64,000 bases of DNA from positions 292,898-356,897 of the forward strand of contig NZ_JADDXU010000011.1 in NCBI RefSeq assembly GCF_015163075.1, read 5' to 3'. Made by a program: the position numbers and the translations under genes. Position 1 is the first letter of the stretch; each line of letters starts with the position of its first letter. This stretch comes from Streptomyces justiciae (GTDB lineage Bacteria > Actinomycetota > Actinomycetes > Streptomycetales > Streptomycetaceae). Below, in pieces: positions 16,465 through 24,736 of this stretch. The notes under the pieces are model-generated. The model did not search any database. It was not told the DNA's origin and was given only the letters and a program-made list of their open reading frames with translations.

Positions 16465-17220
16465 ATGAGCTCCAGCAGCGCGGCTCCCCGGCGCGGTGAG
16501 AAGACGGAAACGGCGGCCGCCAAGCCGCCCATGCGTGACGCCCTGGTCGCGGCGGCGTTCCAGCTGTTCCTGGAGCGGGGGTACGAGCAGACCACGGTCG
16601 ACGACATCGTGGCGCTGGCCGGTGTGGGCCGGCGGTCGTTCTTCCGCTACTTCCCCTCCAAGGAGGACGTGGTCTTCCCCGACCACGAGCGCTCCCTGGC
16701 CGACGTCACCGAGTTCCTCGCGGCCGGCGACGACGCGGACGACCCCGTGCTGCGGGTCTGCGAGGCGGTCCGGCTGGTGCTGCGGATGTACACCGAGAAC
16801 CCGACCTTCTCGGTGCAGCGCTACCGGCTCACCAAGAAGGTTCCCGGCCTGCGCGCGTACGAGCTGTCCGTGGTGTGGCGCTACGAGCGGGCGTTCGCCG
16901 AGTACCTGCGCCGCCGCCTCGCCGGGCGGCGCGACGGGTCCCTCCAGGCCGACGTGGTCGCGGCGGCCGTCGCCGCGGCGCACAACAACGCGCTGCGCTC
17001 CTGGCTGCGCTCGGACGGCAAGGGCGACGTGGGCACGGAGATGGACCACGCGCTCGGCTACGTCCACGCCGCCTTCAGCCCCTCCCCCGCGCCCGCCGAC
17101 CCCGGGAACGCCGAGGAGCCCGAGGACGTCGTGGTCCTCGTCTCCCGCCGCGGGGCGCCGCTGTGGCGGGTCGTCCAGGAGATCGAGGCGACGCTGGGCC
17201 GCGATCCGGGACAGGTCTGA
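16465..17220 (+). CDS. TetR family transcriptional regulator
   Basis: 251 residues from ATG 16465. The TetR DNA-binding domain occupies about residues 22-72 (RDALVAAAFQLFLERGYEQT, TVDDIVALAGVGRRSFFRYF). The ligand domain follows to about residue 205, and then an extra about 45-residue C-terminal tail. The same 15-base element lies before this gene and before the Zn-ribbon/OB gene, suggesting one regulon of self plus neighbour. The ligand is unknown; partnership with an OB-fold protein of the acyl-CoA-associated type hints at an acyl-CoA, by inference only. Confidence 0.9.
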   Translation: MSSSSAAPRRGEKTETAAAKPPMRDALVAAAFQLFLERGYEQTTVDDIVALAGVGRRSFFRYFPSKEDVVFPDHERSLADVTEFLAAGDDADDPVLRVCEAVRLVLRMYTENPTFSVQRYRLTKKVPGLRAYELSVVWRYERAFAEYLRRRLAGRRDGSLQADVVAAAVAAAHNNALRSWLRSDGKGDVGTEMDHALGYVHAAFSPSPAPADPGNAEEPEDVVVLVSRRGAPLWRVVQEIEATLGRDPGQV

Positions 17221-17275
17221 CCCGGTCGTCGGCCCATCGCCGCAATTCTGGGGTACCGAGTACCTTTACGTATGA

Positions 17276-17290
17276 CACTGAGTGCCATAC
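17276..17290. promoter_or_regulatory. Second TetR operator candidate, before the Zn-ribbon/OB gene
   Basis: CACTGAGTGCCATAC is an exact 15-base copy of 16422-16436. It lies about 97 bases before the GTG at 17388, so it could overlap that gene's promoter. Confidence 0.6.
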
Positions 17291-17387
17291 GCTGCGGTTG
17301 TGCACGGTGGCACAGAGCGCCGCGCACGTCCGTGCCCGGGTGACCCGCGCACGTGGGATTCCGGTCGAGCGCAGGGAGTTGACCAGC

Positions 17388-17804
17388 GTGTACCACTACT
17401 CAGGAAGCGTTGCTCATCAGTCATCCGGTTCCGCGGCGGCCGTCCTCGAACCCGCGGCGGCTCCGGATCAGAACGCCATGGTCTTCCAGCGCTGCAACTG
17501 GTGCGGCACCGCCATGTACCACCGGCTGCTGTGTCCGGTCTGCCAGGGCAGCGACCTGCGGACGGAGCGCAGCGAGGGCGTCGGGACGGTCCGGCACTCG
17601 ACCGTGGTGCACCGCAACACCCCCGCCGCGCGCAATGTGTCGATGATCGAGATGGCCGAGGGCTTCGTCGTCCGCGGCCGGGTGATGGGCCCGCCCATCG
17701 GTATCCACAGCGGCGACCGGGTGCGGCTGTCCACGGCCAAGGACCCCGTCCGCGGCGAGCCCGTCTTCCAGCTGCTCGACGAGCCCTACCGGGCCTGGAC
17801 CTGA
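17388..17804 (+). CDS. Zn-ribbon/OB-fold protein (DUF35 type)
   Basis: 138 residues from GTG 17388 with GGGAG about 9 bases upstream. A rubredoxin-like zinc ribbon is visible (CNWCGTAMYHRLLCPVCQGS, residues about 35-54, four Cys). An OB-fold barrel follows (GFVVRGRVMGPPIGIHSGDR). DUF35 proteins usually act as small partners of thiolases or acyl-CoA enzymes and may bind acyl-CoA. No thiolase is present next to it, so it may be a partner in trans. A shared upstream element indicates TetR control. Confidence 0.85.
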   Translation: MYHYSGSVAHQSSGSAAAVLEPAAAPDQNAMVFQRCNWCGTAMYHRLLCPVCQGSDLRTERSEGVGTVRHSTVVHRNTPAARNVSMIEMAEGFVVRGRVMGPPIGIHSGDRVRLSTAKDPVRGEPVFQLLDEPYRAWT

Positions 17805-17880
17805 CGGCCGGGGAGGAGAGCGCCGGGACCTGACGGGCCACCCGGCGCCCGACCGGCGCAGACCGTCCGCCGCCCACGGC

Positions 17881-19224
17881 TCAGTCCCACACCCCGTCGA
17901 TCAGTTCCCGCACCGCCACCGGCCGCCCCGTCTCGAAGCACCGGTTGGCCGCGAGCCCGACGGCCAGCGCACGGGCACCGTCGCGCTCCGTCGCCGTCGC
18001 CCGGGAGGCCGCGCCCGCTGCCGGGGCGCCCCCGCCCACCGGCCCGAAGAGCACGTCCAGCATCCGCGGGTCTCCCCCGCCGTGCGCCTCGTGCGCCGTC
18101 ACCAGCGGCACGTCCACCGGCGGCTCCCACAGTGGCCGCAGCGTCAGCCGGGCCCCACCCGCGTGCTCCGCGGCGGTGTCCCCGTGCAGCGCGCCGCTAC
18201 GGGACGTGATCCTCGTCGTGGGCCGCTGCCAGCGGCTCTCCTCGACCTCCAGTTCCAGCCGCCCGGCGCTGCCGTTGAACATGACCCGGTAGCCCTCCCA
18301 CGGGGAGTAGGCGGTGAGGTGGTACGTCATGGTCGCGCCCCGCGTGTAGCGGACGAGGACCGCCATGTCGTCCTCGATGGTGACGGGGTCCCCGAAGACA
18401 TTGCGGTCGCGCAGATAGCCGTCGTCCTGCTCGGCGTCCAGGTAGAGGGCGCGCAGGGTGTCGTCGGCGGCGAGGTCGAGGGCGAAGGGGTCGTCGGCGG
18501 CGGGCCCGGCACCGTGGGCGCGCTCGTACTCGCGGCGCAGTCCGTGGCGTTCGCCGGCGGCACGGCCGTAGAAGGCGAGCCGGCCGTAGCCGAAGACGTC
18601 CTGCGGGGTGTCGGCGAGCCACCAGTTGACCAGGTCGAAGTGGTGGCCGGCCTTGTGCACCAGCAGGCCGCCGCTGCGCTGCCGGTCGCGGTGCCAGCGG
18701 CGGAAGTAGTCGGCGCCGTGGCGGGTGTCGAGGAGCCACTCGAAGTGGACGGAGACGACCTCGCCGATCGCGCCCTCGGCGAGCAGGGCGCGGACGTTCT
18801 CGTGCACCGGGTTGAAGCGGTAATTGAACGCCACCGTCAGGGAGTTGCCGGTGCGCCGGACCGTCTCCAGGACGCGGGCGCAGCGCTCCGCGTCCACGGT
18901 CATCGGCTTCTCGGTGACCACGCGGCAGCCCGCTTCCAGCGCGGGGACGATGTACCGGTCGTGCTCGGCGTCGATGGTGGTGACGACGACCTCGTGGATC
19001 TCTTCCTTGACCAGTAGGTCGGGGAAGCGCTCGGGCTCCCACTGGGCGGCGGCGGGCTCACCGGCCGCCGCCAGCAGCCCGTTGTGGAAGGCCATCCGGG
19101 TCGGGCTGGGATCGCACAGGGCGGCCACCTGGCGGCCCGGGCGGGCGGCGAGGGCCCGGGTGTACAGCCGGGCGCGGTGCCCGGTGCCGACGACTGCCGT
19201 GCGGACAAGGGGAGTTCGGCTCAT
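17881..19224 (-). CDS. Gfo/Idh/MocA family oxidoreductase
   Basis: 447 residues from ATG 19224, preceded by AAAAGGCC. The N-terminal Rossmann fold reads RTAVVGTGHRARLYTRALAA. It is followed by the family signature VVTEKPMTVDAERCARVLE (Lys of the EKP motif) and a substrate-domain His-rich stretch (LVHKAGHHFDLVNWWL). Such enzymes oxidise or reduce sugars, inositols or their derivatives with NAD(P). It is longer than the typical 330-390 residues, with extra sequence in the C-terminal half (about 235-290). It diverges from the secreted hydrolase gene; joint function is possible but unproven. Confidence 0.9.
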   Translation of the reverse strand: MSRTPLVRTAVVGTGHRARLYTRALAARPGRQVAALCDPSPTRMAFHNGLLAAAGEPAAAQWEPERFPDLLVKEEIHEVVVTTIDAEHDRYIVPALEAGCRVVTEKPMTVDAERCARVLETVRRTGNSLTVAFNYRFNPVHENVRALLAEGAIGEVVSVHFEWLLDTRHGADYFRRWHRDRQRSGGLLVHKAGHHFDLVNWWLADTPQDVFGYGRLAFYGRAAGERHGLRREYERAHGAGPAADDPFALDLAADDTLRALYLDAEQDDGYLRDRNVFGDPVTIEDDMAVLVRYTRGATMTYHLTAYSPWEGYRVMFNGSAGRLELEVEESRWQRPTTRITSRSGALHGDTAAEHAGGARLTLRPLWEPPVDVPLVTAHEAHGGGDPRMLDVLFGPVGGGAPAAGAASRATATERDGARALAVGLAANRCFETGRPVAVRELIDGVWD

Positions 19225-19410
19225 GGTGAGGCCTTTTCCCGTCGTACGGCGGACCAGTCCGGCGGTCGCCCCGCTGGCTTGATCGCATCGCTCGGTCGTC
19301 CTCCGTCCGCGCGCACAGACAACCCACAGGCGTCCGCCGCCCTCCTCCGGGGCGCGAGAGGCTTCCGGGACCGACGGGACGCCTGCGCTCTGGGTTTTGA
19401 GGAGAGAACC

Positions 19411-22179
19411 TTGATCCGTGCCCGGCGAATATGTGTGACCGCCGTGGCGGTGCTGGCGGCCCTGGCGGGCTCGCCCGGACCGGTACAGGCGCAACAGCCG
19501 CCTGATGCGGGGGTGTTGAGTGCGAGTGGGGAGAACGGGCTGCCGCCGGGGTGGCGGATCGACGGGGAAGGGGCGGGGCGTGCGCTGGTCTGGCGCGCCT
19601 CGAAGCCCGTACCCATGGGAGACGCCCGCGTCGAGTTCCGGGCCGGGGACCGGCTGCTCGGGGTGCCCCGGCCGGCGAAGGACGGCCGCACCTTCCGGCT
19701 GGACCTGGCGGACGCCGCCACCGGAGGTCTGGCCGACCTTCAAGTGACGGCCGGGGGACGCCGGTTGGACTCGGCGGCGGGCCACCGGGGCAAGGTCTCC
19801 GGGGCCGCTCCGCAGCGCCCGGCCGCACTGCCCGCGAACTCCGTCGACCCCGGCAAGCCCGGTGCGTACCGCACGGTCAGCGGGGAGTACACGCTCGACT
19901 CGGTGCGGCTGCCCGGCTACAAGGAGCCGATCGAGATGCGGGCCGAGGTGGTGGCCCCGAAGGGCGCCACGGGTGCCCGGCCGCTCGCGCTGTTCCTGCA
20001 CGGCCGCCACTCCACCTGCTACAAGCCGGGCACCGAGGACGACGTGACCGGCGACTGGCCCTGCGCGGACGGCTACCAGCCGATCCCCAGCCATCTCGGT
20101 TACCTGCGCGACCAGAAACTTCTGGCCTCCCAGGGCTATGTGACGGTGTCGATCTCGGCGAACGGCATCAACGCCCAGGACGCGGACGCCGACGACGCCG
20201 GCGCGCAGGCGCGTTCCTCGCTGGTGCGGCTGCACCTCGCCCACTGGGCCGACTGGGCCGCCCGGCCGGGCACCGCCCCGGCCGCCGCACGGCAGGGCGC
20301 GAAGGCCGATCTCTCCCGCGTCCTGCTCGTCGGGCACTCACGCGGCGGCGAGGGCGTCAACCGGGCCGCCATGGACAGCCTGTACCCGGCGCCCGCCGCC
20401 CAGGACGGCTATCGGGGTCCGGTGCGCTGGAAGGTGCGCGGGACCGTGCTCATCGGACCGACGATCTTCGGCCAGAATCCGGTGGCGGACGTGCCGTCGG
20501 TGACGCTGCTGCCGGGCTGCGACGGCGATGTGTCGGACCTCCAGGGCGAGGTGTTCACCGACGGGACGCGCGGGATCAGCCGGGGCCGCGCACTGCACAG
20601 CGCGGTCTACGTGGTCGGCGCCAACCACAACTACTTCAACAGCGAGTGGACCCCGGGCCAGGCCCAGGCGCCCGCCTGGGACGACTTCGGGACGGACGAG
20701 GAGCGGCCCGACCCGGTGTGCGATCCGGGCACCGCGACCAGGCTGACCGCCGATCAGCAGCACAAGGCGGGCGCCACCTACATCGCCGCCGCGGCACGGT
20801 TGTTCGTCGCCGGGGACGACAAGGTGCGTCCGCTGCTGGACGGTTCCGACAAGCGGGCCCCGTCCGCGGACCCGGCCCGGGTGCTGACCCACGCGGTCGG
20901 CGGCCGCCGTGCGGGCGGCTTCCTGCCGGACGGCCCGGTCGAGGTGAGCGGCGCCCGGCTGTGCTCGGCGGTCGACCCCGCCCCCGCCGTGGCCTGTCTG
21001 CCCGCGGACACGAAGGGTTCGTCGCCGCACTTCGCGGGGTGGGAGACCGAGCGGGAGGCCGGTCGCCGCGCGGTCGCCTTGAAGTGGTCGGCGCCGGGCA
21101 CGGCGGCGCGGATCACCCCGGACAAGCCGCTGTCCCTGGCCGGTTCCCAGAAGCTCGCGCTGCGGGTCTTCGTACCGCCGAACACCACCGGCACCAAGCT
21201 CGACGTGTCCGTCACCGACACCGCGGGACGCACGGCCGACCTCGGCCGCGTCCAGGTGGACGGCCTGCCCGGCACCGACCGCACCGCCTCCTACTGGGCG
21301 CGCGAGGTACGCGTACCGCTCACCGCGGCGACCCGCGCGGGACTCGACCTCAGGCACATCAAGTCCCTTCGACTGACCCCACGTTCCGGCTCGGGGCAGG
21401 CCTGGCTGATGGACGCCTGGGGCTGGGCCCCCGGTACCCCGGCGGTCACGGCGGCGGCCCTGCCCCGCGTCGACGTCGGCCGCACGGTCGTCAAGGAGGG
21501 CGACTCGGGAACCATCACCTACCGGGTCCCGGTACGGATCTCCGGGCACGGCAGCGGGCAGGTCCGGGTGTACGTGCTCGACCCGGAATCCGGCTCCGGC
21601 ACGGAGAAGCTGGTGACCGTGCGCCCCGGCAGCGACGTCATCGACGTACCGGTCGAGGTCAAGGGGGACACCGCCTTCGGCTACGACATCCAGCACGACA
21701 TCGCGGTGAAGGCGGTGCGGGGCGCCGTCGTGGGCGCGCACCGCGGTGGGATCACCGTCCAGAACGACGATCCCGAGCCGGTGTTCACCCTGTCCCCGGT
21801 CGCCGACCGCGTGTCCGAGGGCGAGACGCTCAAGTGGCGGCTGTCGCTGGCCGAGCCCGCGGCCGTGGACATCTGGCAGCCGGTCCGGGTGCTGCCGGTC
21901 ACGGACGGGGCCGAGCTGTCCACGAAGGACGTGGACCCGCAGTGGCTCATGGACTACGCCGGTGACGTGCCGGACCCGGAGCGGCCGCTGTCCCGGGCGA
22001 ACCTGTGGGTGTGGATCAACATTCCGGCGGGAAGCACGAGCACCGACTTCGACGTCGTGACGAGCCGGGACCAGGTGGCCGAGCCGACCGAGTCGATGCG
22101 GCTCGCGCTCACCGACTACGACGCCGAGCCGCTGCCCGACCGCCCGGTGCTGACGGGGACGGTCCTGGACGCCTCGTAA
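19411..22179 (+). CDS. Large secreted alpha/beta-hydrolase with Calx-beta-like C-terminal domains
   Basis: About 922 residues. I chose the TTG start at 19411 because GAGGAGAG precedes it and it gives a clean signal peptide (RICVTAVAVLAALAGSPGPV, cleavage near QAQ). A hydrolase domain follows, with the nucleophile elbow GHSRGGEGVN (Ser at about 309) and an earlier FLHGRHSTCYKPG stretch. The C-terminal about 250 residues contain Calx-beta-like repeats (VVKEGDSGTITYRV, ITVQNDDPEPVF, RVSEGETLKWRL) that typically bind calcium or act as extracellular spacers. An esterase or related role outside the cell is likely; the substrate is unknown. A hairpin at 22199-22226 ends the unit. Confidence 0.8.
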   Translation: MIRARRICVTAVAVLAALAGSPGPVQAQQPPDAGVLSASGENGLPPGWRIDGEGAGRALVWRASKPVPMGDARVEFRAGDRLLGVPRPAKDGRTFRLDLADAATGGLADLQVTAGGRRLDSAAGHRGKVSGAAPQRPAALPANSVDPGKPGAYRTVSGEYTLDSVRLPGYKEPIEMRAEVVAPKGATGARPLALFLHGRHSTCYKPGTEDDVTGDWPCADGYQPIPSHLGYLRDQKLLASQGYVTVSISANGINAQDADADDAGAQARSSLVRLHLAHWADWAARPGTAPAAARQGAKADLSRVLLVGHSRGGEGVNRAAMDSLYPAPAAQDGYRGPVRWKVRGTVLIGPTIFGQNPVADVPSVTLLPGCDGDVSDLQGEVFTDGTRGISRGRALHSAVYVVGANHNYFNSEWTPGQAQAPAWDDFGTDEERPDPVCDPGTATRLTADQQHKAGATYIAAAARLFVAGDDKVRPLLDGSDKRAPSADPARVLTHAVGGRRAGGFLPDGPVEVSGARLCSAVDPAPAVACLPADTKGSSPHFAGWETEREAGRRAVALKWSAPGTAARITPDKPLSLAGSQKLALRVFVPPNTTGTKLDVSVTDTAGRTADLGRVQVDGLPGTDRTASYWAREVRVPLTAATRAGLDLRHIKSLRLTPRSGSGQAWLMDAWGWAPGTPAVTAAALPRVDVGRTVVKEGDSGTITYRVPVRISGHGSGQVRVYVLDPESGSGTEKLVTVRPGSDVIDVPVEVKGDTAFGYDIQHDIAVKAVRGAVVGAHRGGITVQNDDPEPVFTLSPVADRVSEGETLKWRLSLAEPAAVDIWQPVRVLPVTDGAELSTKDVDPQWLMDYAGDVPDPERPLSRANLWVWINIPAGSTSTDFDVVTSRDQVAEPTESMRLALTDYDAEPLPDRPVLTGTVLDAS

Positions 22180-22198
22180 CGGCGCAGCACACACCTGG

Positions 22199-22226
22199 GG
22201 GGCACGGACGAGTCGGTCCGTGCCCC
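22199..22226. terminator. Bidirectional terminator
   Basis: GGGGCACGGAC (22199-22209) and GTCCGTGCCCC (22216-22226) form a perfect 11-bp stem with a 6-base loop. It lies between the convergent hydrolase and PPOX genes. Confidence 0.8.
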
Positions 22227-22234
22227 TTCGGTCG

Positions 22235-22615
22235 TCACAGGGTGACACGGATGCCCACGGTGCCGTTCACGCCCCGGCGCAACCGGCTGCCCAGAAGGCT
22301 GAGCCGACCCGTGATGCCGTACTTGCGGGCGATCAGTGTGCGGTACCGGGCGCTGGTCTCGGCGTCGCAGATCTCGGCGGTCGCCGGTACCGGATCGCCG
22401 GTCGGGTTGCCGCGCAGGTCGCACGGGCCGACGAGGACGTCGGCCCGGTTCCGGATCCGCTTGACCTTCCAGGAGTCGGCGACCGTCCACACCCCGAGGG
22501 CGTCCCCGTCGCGCACCACCCATACCGGGGTGGGAACCGGGGTGCCGTTCTTGCGATAGCTGGTGATCAACAGGTACTTGCCGGCACCGAGCCGATCCAG
22601 CGGCGTGTCACTCAT
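22235..22615 (-). CDS. PPOX-class F420-dependent oxidoreductase
   Basis: 126 residues, the usual size of small split-barrel flavin/F420 enzymes. Recognisable segments are KYLLITSYRKNGTPVPTPVW, ALGVWTVADSWKVKRIRNRA and VLVGPCDLRGNP, which match the actinobacterial PPOX-type F420-dependent reductases rather than true pyridoxamine phosphate oxidases. It probably reduces an unsaturated or quinone-like substrate with F420H2. It stands alone, convergent with the hydrolase gene and divergent from the DUF3800 gene. Confidence 0.85.
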   Translation of the reverse strand: MSDTPLDRLGAGKYLLITSYRKNGTPVPTPVWVVRDGDALGVWTVADSWKVKRIRNRADVLVGPCDLRGNPTGDPVPATAEICDAETSARYRTLIARKYGITGRLSLLGSRLRRGVNGTVGIRVTL

Positions 22616-22734
22616 GGCGGGAGTCTAGGCAGCGGGCGTCGGACCGCCGTCGCCAGGGCGCGCGAACAATTCGGTTCATCTCCGGTTTCGTCCGGGGGAT
22701 GCTGGTGGTGACGGACCGGACAGGGGGCTTGTGC

Positions 22735-23751
22735 GTGACCTGGAATCCTGAGCACGACGTACGGGGCCCGCTGGAAGTCGTCTGCGACGAGTCGGGGTCG
22801 GACGGGGAGAACCTCACGGGCGGCAACACCGATGTGTTCGCGCACGGCAGTGTGTCCCTGCCGGTGGAGGTCGCCGCCGCGTACGTCCAGGAGGTCCGGG
22901 ACCGGATCCGCTCGCCCGCCACCGAGTACAAGGCGGGCCATCTGCTGCGGGAGAAGCACCGGGCCGTCCTGGAGTGGCTGCTCTCGCCCTCGGGCCCGCT
23001 CGACGGTCACGCTCATGTCCATCTCACCGAGAAGGCGTACTTCGTCGTGAACCGGGCCGTCGACCTGCTGCTCGGCGACGGGACCGAGGCGCTCGCCCTG
23101 TACCGGGAGGACCGGCCGGCGGTCGGCGCGGAGCGGTGGCGGACCTTCCTCGGCGCCGCCAACCGACTGCTCCGGGTCCGGCTCGACGGGGCGGCGGACG
23201 GTGCCGTCGACGGCTTCTTCCGTGCCGTGGACGACCTGCGGTGCGCTCGTCCCCGTACGGAGATCCTGGAGCGGCTCGCGACGACCCGGCCCCGCGCCGA
23301 CGCCTACCGGGCGCGGCTGCTCGAAGGGCCGCCCCTGGTCCCCGTGCTGAATCCGCTGCTGCCCGCCATCGTGCACACGGTCGCGCACTGGAGCGCGGGC
23401 GGGCGGACGGTGCGGGTGGTGCACGACCGACAGAACATGCTCACCGAGCAGCGCATCGCCTGGATCGAGGAGCAGGCGGTGCGGGCCGGGGTCGGGTTCG
23501 GCGGCATGGAACTGGTCCAGGCGCGCTGGGACCCACGCGTCCAACTGGCCGACTTCCTCGCGGGGATCGCCCGCAAGATCGCCTCCGACGTGCTCAACGG
23601 GCACGTCGATCCGGCGCTCGTGGCGCTGCTGCGGCCCTACGTCGGGCGGACGTCCGTGTGGGGCGACGAGCGCAGCTGGGCGATGCTCTCACCGGGGCCG
23701 GTCAAGGGAGTTGCCTCCGCACTCTCGGCAGACATCAACTTCGCGGTCTAG
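22735..23751 (+). CDS. DUF3800-like protein
   Basis: About 338 residues. I chose GTG 22735 because AGGGGG lies 7 bases upstream; ATG 22699 is in frame but lacks a site. The N-terminus carries the DUF3800 acidic motif (VVCDESGSDGENL), and the C-terminal part has the matching QLADFLAGIARKIASDV segment. The family is thought to have an RNase-H-like fold with acidic catalytic residues; its function is undetermined. The intervening His/Lys region (HVHLTEKAYFVVNRAVDLLL) fits the same fold. It is a single gene, with no nuclease- or defence-type neighbours. Confidence 0.75.
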   Translation: MTWNPEHDVRGPLEVVCDESGSDGENLTGGNTDVFAHGSVSLPVEVAAAYVQEVRDRIRSPATEYKAGHLLREKHRAVLEWLLSPSGPLDGHAHVHLTEKAYFVVNRAVDLLLGDGTEALALYREDRPAVGAERWRTFLGAANRLLRVRLDGAADGAVDGFFRAVDDLRCARPRTEILERLATTRPRADAYRARLLEGPPLVPVLNPLLPAIVHTVAHWSAGGRTVRVVHDRQNMLTEQRIAWIEEQAVRAGVGFGGMELVQARWDPRVQLADFLAGIARKIASDVLNGHVDPALVALLRPYVGRTSVWGDERSWAMLSPGPVKGVASALSADINFAV

Positions 23752-23803
23752 ATTGCGCACTTGACGTCCTATCCGAGCAGGTACTCCAGGAGAACAGAGC
23801 CCC

Positions 23804-24625
23804 GTGACGGACCACTCGCCTGCCGCCGCCGCGTCCCTGCGCGGCCGGATCAACACGCTTCAGCCGCACACGGCGCGGATCTGGAACTACTGGCTGGGCG
23901 GCGGGGACTACTACGAGGTGGACCGGGTGGCGGGCGACCGCATCCGTGAACTCCACCCGGCCATCGACGAGTACGCCCGCGCCGACCGCCTGTTCCTGGG
24001 CCGCGCGGTGCGCCATCTCGTCGCCGAGGCGGGCGTGCGGCAGTTCCTCGACATAGGCACCGGCCTGCCCACCGCGGACAACACGCATGAGGTCGCCCAG
24101 CGTCTCGCGCCGGACGCGCGGGTCGTCTACGTCGACAACGACCCGCTCGTCCTGGCCCATGCCCGTGCCCTGCTCACCAGTACGCCCGAGGGCCGCACCG
24201 ACCACCTCGACGAGGACCTTCGTCATGTCGACGCCATCCTCCAACGGGCCGCCGCCACCCTGGACTTCACCCGCCCGGTCGCGCTGATGCTGCTCGGCGT
24301 GGTGATCTTCCTCGGCGACGACGAGGACCCGTACGGCGTCGTGCGCCGCCTCATGGACGCGCTGCCCGCCGGGAGTCACCTCGTCCTGTCGCACACCGTC
24401 GCCCATCCGGCGATGCCCGACGTGGACGCGGCCGTACAGTTCTGGAACGCGCACGGCACGCCCCGGCTGACGCAGCGCACGCCCGAGGCGGTGGCCCGCT
24501 TCTTCGAGGGCCTGGAGGTGCTGGCGCCGGGAGTGGTGTCGTGCTCGCGATGGCGGGCGGAGGGCGCGCACGGGGCCGAGCCGGCCGAGGTGGCGCTCTA
24601 CGGCGGGGTCGGCCGCAAGAAGTGA
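23804..24625 (+). CDS. SAM-dependent methyltransferase (Methyltransf_19/DUF574 type)
   Basis: 273 residues from GTG 23804 with AGGAG upstream. The N-terminal signature ARIWNYWLGGGDYYEVDR and the SAM-binding motif FLDIGTGLPTADNTHEVAQ are characteristic of the large Streptomyces DUF574 methyltransferase group. VVYVDNDPLVLAHARALL supplies the acidic ribose-binding residue. Substrates are unknown for nearly all members. It follows the DUF3800 gene by 52 bases on the same strand, but a shared role is not evident. Confidence 0.92.
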   Translation: MTDHSPAAAASLRGRINTLQPHTARIWNYWLGGGDYYEVDRVAGDRIRELHPAIDEYARADRLFLGRAVRHLVAEAGVRQFLDIGTGLPTADNTHEVAQRLAPDARVVYVDNDPLVLAHARALLTSTPEGRTDHLDEDLRHVDAILQRAAATLDFTRPVALMLLGVVIFLGDDEDPYGVVRRLMDALPAGSHLVLSHTVAHPAMPDVDAAVQFWNAHGTPRLTQRTPEAVARFFEGLEVLAPGVVSCSRWRAEGAHGAEPAEVALYGGVGRKK

Positions 24626-24736
24626 TCCCTGTCGTGGTGAACACGGCAGCCGTGGGGCGCGTATGAAGGGAGGGCACTCGACTTCCCCGAGGCCCCGCGG
24701 TGTTGCCGCCGCACGTTCGGGGTTCGGGAGCCATGC

